A stretch of DNA of 64,000 bases from Listeria ivanovii subsp. londoniensis (GTDB lineage: Bacteria; Bacillota; Bacilli; Lactobacillales; Listeriaceae), in NCBI RefSeq assembly GCF_000763495.1, contig NZ_CP009576.1:1312001-1376000 (forward strand), given 5' to 3'. The translations under genes and the position numbers were made by a program. Shown one piece after another: positions 61,252 through 64,000 of this stretch (position 1 is its first letter; every line of letters begins with the position of its first letter). The notes beneath the pieces were generated by a model. The model did no database searches and had not been told where the DNA came from. It worked only from the letters and a program-made list of their open reading frames with translations.

Positions 61252-62304
61252 ATGTTAGAACAATTGAAAACGCTGAAAAGTGAGGCAGAAGTACAAATTG
61301 CAGTGGCAACAGATTTAAAAACATTGAACGACTTACGAGTGAAATACCTTGGAAAAAAAGGGCCAATGACTGAAATTATGAAACAAATGGGGAAACTTTC
61401 AGCAGAAGAACGTCCAAAAATGGGCTCACTCGCTAATGAAGTTAGAACAGCTCTAACCGAAGCGATTTCAAGCAAACAAGAAATTTTAGAAAAAGAAGCA
61501 ATCAATGAAAAATTAAAATCCGAAACAATCGATGTTACTTTACCAGGTACGCATCCAAGTATCGGAACTGCTCATTTACTCACACAAGTCATTGAAGAAA
61601 TGGAAGACATGTTTATTGGAATGGGTTATGCCATTGCAGAAGGCCCCGAAGTAGAGCTAGATTACTATAACTTTGAAGCATTAAACTTACCAAAAGATCA
61701 CCCAGCTCGTGATATGCAAGATAGTTTTTATATTACAGAAAACACGCTTTTACGCACGCAAACTTCACCTGTACAAGCAAGAACAATGGAAAAACATGAT
61801 TTTAAAAATGGACCAATTAAAGTGATCTGTCCGGGGAAAGTATACCGTCGTGATAATGATGATGCGACCCATTCGCACCAATTTACTCAAATTGAAGGAC
61901 TCGTAGTCGGTGAAAATATTACTTTTGCAGACTTAAAAGGAACATTGACTGTTCTTGCAAAAACGATGTTTGGAGAAGACCGTGAAATTCGTTTACGTCC
62001 ATCATTTTTCCCATTCACAGAGCCCTCTGTTGAAATGGATATTTCTTGCTTCAAATGTGGTGGAAAAGGTTGCCGTGTCTGTAAAGGAACTGGTTGGATT
62101 GAAATTTTAGGTAGTGGTATGGTTCATCCAAACGTGCTTGAAATGTCGGGAATTGATTCCACGCGTTATAGTGGATTTGCTTTTGGGCTTGGGCCAGAAC
62201 GTGTGGCTATGTTGAAATATGCGGTGGATGATATTCGCCATTTATATACGAATGATTTACGCTTTACGAAACAATTTCAAAGCACAGAAACGGGGGAAAT
62301 CTAA
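61252..62304 (+). CDS. pheS: Phenylalanyl-tRNA synthetase alpha subunit
   Basis: PheS forms the catalytic part of the (alpha-beta)2 synthetase that charges tRNA-Phe. The 350-residue protein has an N-terminal coiled-coil tRNA-binding arm (~1-85), then the class II core with motif 2 around [38 protein letters not shown] and motif 3 [19 protein letters not shown] 61252 has GAAGGAG upstream; the in-frame GTG at 61243 lies in that site. It overlaps pheT by one base. Confidence 0.97.
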   Translation: MLEQLKTLKSEAEVQIAVATDLKTLNDLRVKYLGKKGPMTEIMKQMGKLSAEERPKMGSLANEVRTALTEAISSKQEILEKEAINEKLKSETIDVTLPGTHPSIGTAHLLTQVIEEMEDMFIGMGYAIAEGPEVELDYYNFEALNLPKDHPARDMQDSFYITENTLLRTQTSPVQARTMEKHDFKNGPIKVICPGKVYRRDNDDATHSHQFTQIEGLVVGENITFADLKGTLTVLAKTMFGEDREIRLRPSFFPFTEPSVEMDISCFKCGGKGCRVCKGTGWIEILGSGMVHPNVLEMSGIDSTRYSGFAFGLGPERVAMLKYAVDDIRHLYTNDLRFTKQFQSTETGEI

Positions 62305-64000
62305 TGTTAGTTTCATATAATTGGGTCAAAGAATTTTTTGAAGAGTTCCCGTTATCAGCAGAAGAGCTAGGAGAAGCAATTACCAGAACTGGAATCGAAA
62401 TTGAAGGCGTGGAAGAATTAAGCGCTAGTTTGAAAAATGTTGTTGTGGGAGAAGTTTTAACATGCGAACGGCACCCTAATGCAGAAAAACTAAATAAATG
62501 TATCGTTCAAACAGATGAAGCAGAACCTGTGCAAATCATTTGCGGGGCTCCAAATGTGGCAGCTGGACAAAAAGTCATTGTTGCTAAAGTAGGCGCAAGA
62601 CTTCCTGGTGGACTTAAAATCAAACGTGCTAAATTACGCGGCGAAGTATCAGAAGGAATGATTTGTTCACTGGCAGAATTGGGTTTTGAAAGTAAAGTAG
62701 TCCCTAAAGCTTATGCGGAGGGGATTTATGTGTTACCTGAACATGTAGAAGTAGGCGTGAGTGCTATTCGTTTACTTGGTCTAGATGATGCAATTTTGGA
62801 TATGGCGATTACACCTAACCGTGCAGATGCCTTAAGTATGACCGGGGTAGCGCATGAAGTCGGGGCAATTATCCACCAAAAACCAGCACAACCAACTCAA
62901 CCCGATGTATCTGAAAAAGGAAAAGCAGATTCTTTTTTAACGGTAGAAGTGGAAAATCCTATGGAAACACCTTATTATGCCATCAAAATGGTGGAAAATA
63001 TTACGATTAAAGAATCACCGCTTTGGCTACAAACGAAACTAATGAAAGCGGGAATACGTCCACACAATAATGTAGTCGATGTTACTAACTATATCAATTT
63101 ATTATATGGTCAACCACTTCATTCATTTGATTACGACAAAATTGGTAGTAAAAAAATTATTGTTCGTTCTGCCAAAGAACAAGAAGAAATAACTACTTTA
63201 GATGGTGAAAAACGTAAACTTCAAGCCGGTCATACGGTTATTACTAATGGAACCGATCCGATTGCCATTGCAGGTGTAATGGGCGGGGAGTCTTCTGAAG
63301 TTACAGCAAATACAACAACTGTAGCATTAGAAGGCGCTATTTTCAGTAGCTCCTCTATTGGTAAAGCTTCCAGAGAATTATATTTACGTACAGAAGCAAG
63401 CATTCGTTATGACAAAGGATCTGACGCTTTTAAAGTAGAGAAAGCACTTGCTCATGGTGGGGCGCTTATCGCTGAACTGAGCGGAGGAACGCTTGTAGGT
63501 GGTGTTGTCGAAGTAGATAACCGTGAAAAAGCAATCAATAAAATCGAAACAAGCTTAACTCGGATTAATCGCATTTTAGGAACAGCTATTACACTTTCTG
63601 AAATCGAAACCATTTTTAATCGACTAGGCTTTGTACTTGAAGTAAAAGAAGATACACTCATGATTGAAGTACCATCTAGACGTTGGGATATTACAATCGA
63701 AGCCGATATTTTAGAAGAGGTAGCACGTATTTATGGCTACGATGAAATTCCGGTTACACTTCCTGCAACGAGCACAACTGGTGGCTTATCGGATAGCCAA
63801 AAAGCTCGTCGTGTCATGCGTGCTTATTTAGAAGGAGCTGGGCTTAACCAGGCATTAACTTATTCGCTCACTTCTAAAAAAGATGCGACTCGTTTAGCTT
63901 TATCCAATGAAAAAACAGTTGCACTTTCGATGCCAATGAGTGAAGAACATAGCCATTTAAGAACAAGTATCGTACCACAATTAATTCGAAGTGCAAGTTA
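62304..64000 (+). CDS. pheT: Phenylalanyl-tRNA synthetase beta subunit (3'-partial)
   Basis: PheT is the large subunit with editing and tRNA-recognition domains. It starts ATG 62304 ([20 protein letters not shown]), overlapping the pheS stop by one base. The first ~565 of about 800 codons are present. Visible are the N-terminal OB-fold tRNA-binding EMAP-like region (NVVVGEVLTCERHPNAEKLN, ICGAPNVAAGQKVIVAKVGA), the DMAITPNRADALSM block, and the start of the B5/core region (RRWDITIEADILEEVARIYGYD). It runs off the right edge without a frameshift; the truncation is the window end. Confidence 0.95.
   Translation, partial: MLVSYNWVKEFFEEFPLSAEELGEAITRTGIEIEGVEELSASLKNVVVGEVLTCERHPNAEKLNKCIVQTDEAEPVQIICGAPNVAAGQKVIVAKVGARLPGGLKIKRAKLRGEVSEGMICSLAELGFESKVVPKAYAEGIYVLPEHVEVGVSAIRLLGLDDAILDMAITPNRADALSMTGVAHEVGAIIHQKPAQPTQPDVSEKGKADSFLTVEVENPMETPYYAIKMVENITIKESPLWLQTKLMKAGIRPHNNVVDVTNYINLLYGQPLHSFDYDKIGSKKIIVRSAKEQEEITTLDGEKRKLQAGHTVITNGTDPIAIAGVMGGESSEVTANTTTVALEGAIFSSSSIGKASRELYLRTEASIRYDKGSDAFKVEKALAHGGALIAELSGGTLVGGVVEVDNREKAINKIETSLTRINRILGTAITLSEIETIFNRLGFVLEVKEDTLMIEVPSRRWDITIEADILEEVARIYGYDEIPVTLPATSTTGGLSDSQKARRVMRAYLEGAGLNQALTYSLTSKKDATRLALSNEKTVALSMPMSEEHSHLRTSIVPQLIRSAS

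Noticed and set aside
1-64000. CRISPR array, rRNA or tRNA genes
   Set aside because: No regularly spaced repeats were seen, and no tRNA or rRNA sequence was recognised; the only tRNA-like signal is the T-box leader.

Overview
The window is low-GC Firmicute DNA. Gene content and order match the large cobalamin, propanediol and ethanolamine locus of Listeria, with L. monocytogenes or a close relative most likely. The markers are a pdu operon followed by a B12-riboswitch RNA of the Rli55 type, eutVW and the eut operon, then a cbi operon, a run of housekeeping genes and pheST. Species-level assignment is inference from gene order.

Layout. (1) 1-15427: the pdu operon, entered inside pduC. It carries diol dehydratase (pduCDE), its reactivase (pduGH), shell proteins (pduK, pduJ, pduN), pduL, an EutJ-like chaperone, pduM, pduO, pduP, pduQ, an aquaglyceroporin, acetate kinase, and the aminopropanol genes cobD and pduX. 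(2) 15440-17155: a promoter, an AdoCbl riboswitch with its own terminator, further structured RNA, a pair of EutV-type ANTAR hairpins and a terminator in front of an eutG-like alcohol dehydrogenase. (3) 17192-30773: eutV-eutW and eutA-B-C-L-K-E-M-T-D, an EutT/PduM-related unknown protein, eutN, a pduT-like shell gene, eutH and eutQ. The eutV and eutA leaders each carry an ANTAR hairpin pair overlapping a terminator. (4) 30815-32174: a short convergent AraC-type regulator and an ECF S-component, probably the alpha-ribazole importer CblT, with a structured upstream region. (5) 32182-48530: a second cobalamin riboswitch and an uninterrupted anaerobic corrin-ring operon, cbiABCDEFGHJ, cobA-hemD, cbiKLMNQOP and an adenosyltransferase. 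(6) 48572-57865: two YdcZ exporters, a P-loop kinase, a PadR/DUF2812 pair, an Rrf2 regulator with an NmrA-like oxidoreductase, an S24-like protein, two GW-module glucosaminidases, an M42 aminopeptidase, a TrmH methyltransferase, a conserved unknown and an HxlR regulator. (7) 57915-60867: an accessory hotspot with a dead IS200, a MITE-like inverted repeat, an IS3-family element inserted at a small secreted-peptide gene, a small membrane ORF and a diverged repeat. (8) 60929-64000: a phenylalanine T-box, pheS and the start of pheT.

How it fits together. Both organelles (Pdu and Eut) use B12-dependent lyases to make aldehydes inside a protein shell. The aldehyde is oxidised through acyl-CoA and acyl-phosphate to ATP, or reduced to alcohol to recycle NADH. 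The cbi operon makes the corrin ring and imports cobalt, cobD/pduX make the aminopropanol linker, three distinct adenosyltransferases finish the cofactor, and the probable CblT imports the lower ligand. B12 represses the cbi operon by riboswitch. At the Rli55 RNA, B12 truncates the transcript and so removes a decoy for EutV. This regulation is known in Listeria, and the RNA elements can be seen here.

Less expected signals: a structured region before the probable cblT; a short TP-A-FL motif shared by EutT, PduM and the unknown Eut protein; a Rho-N/SAP-like tail on the EutK-like shell protein; a probable CTG start on a membrane-anchored glucosaminidase; a shared Rrf2 operator; and the interrupted peptide gene in the hotspot.
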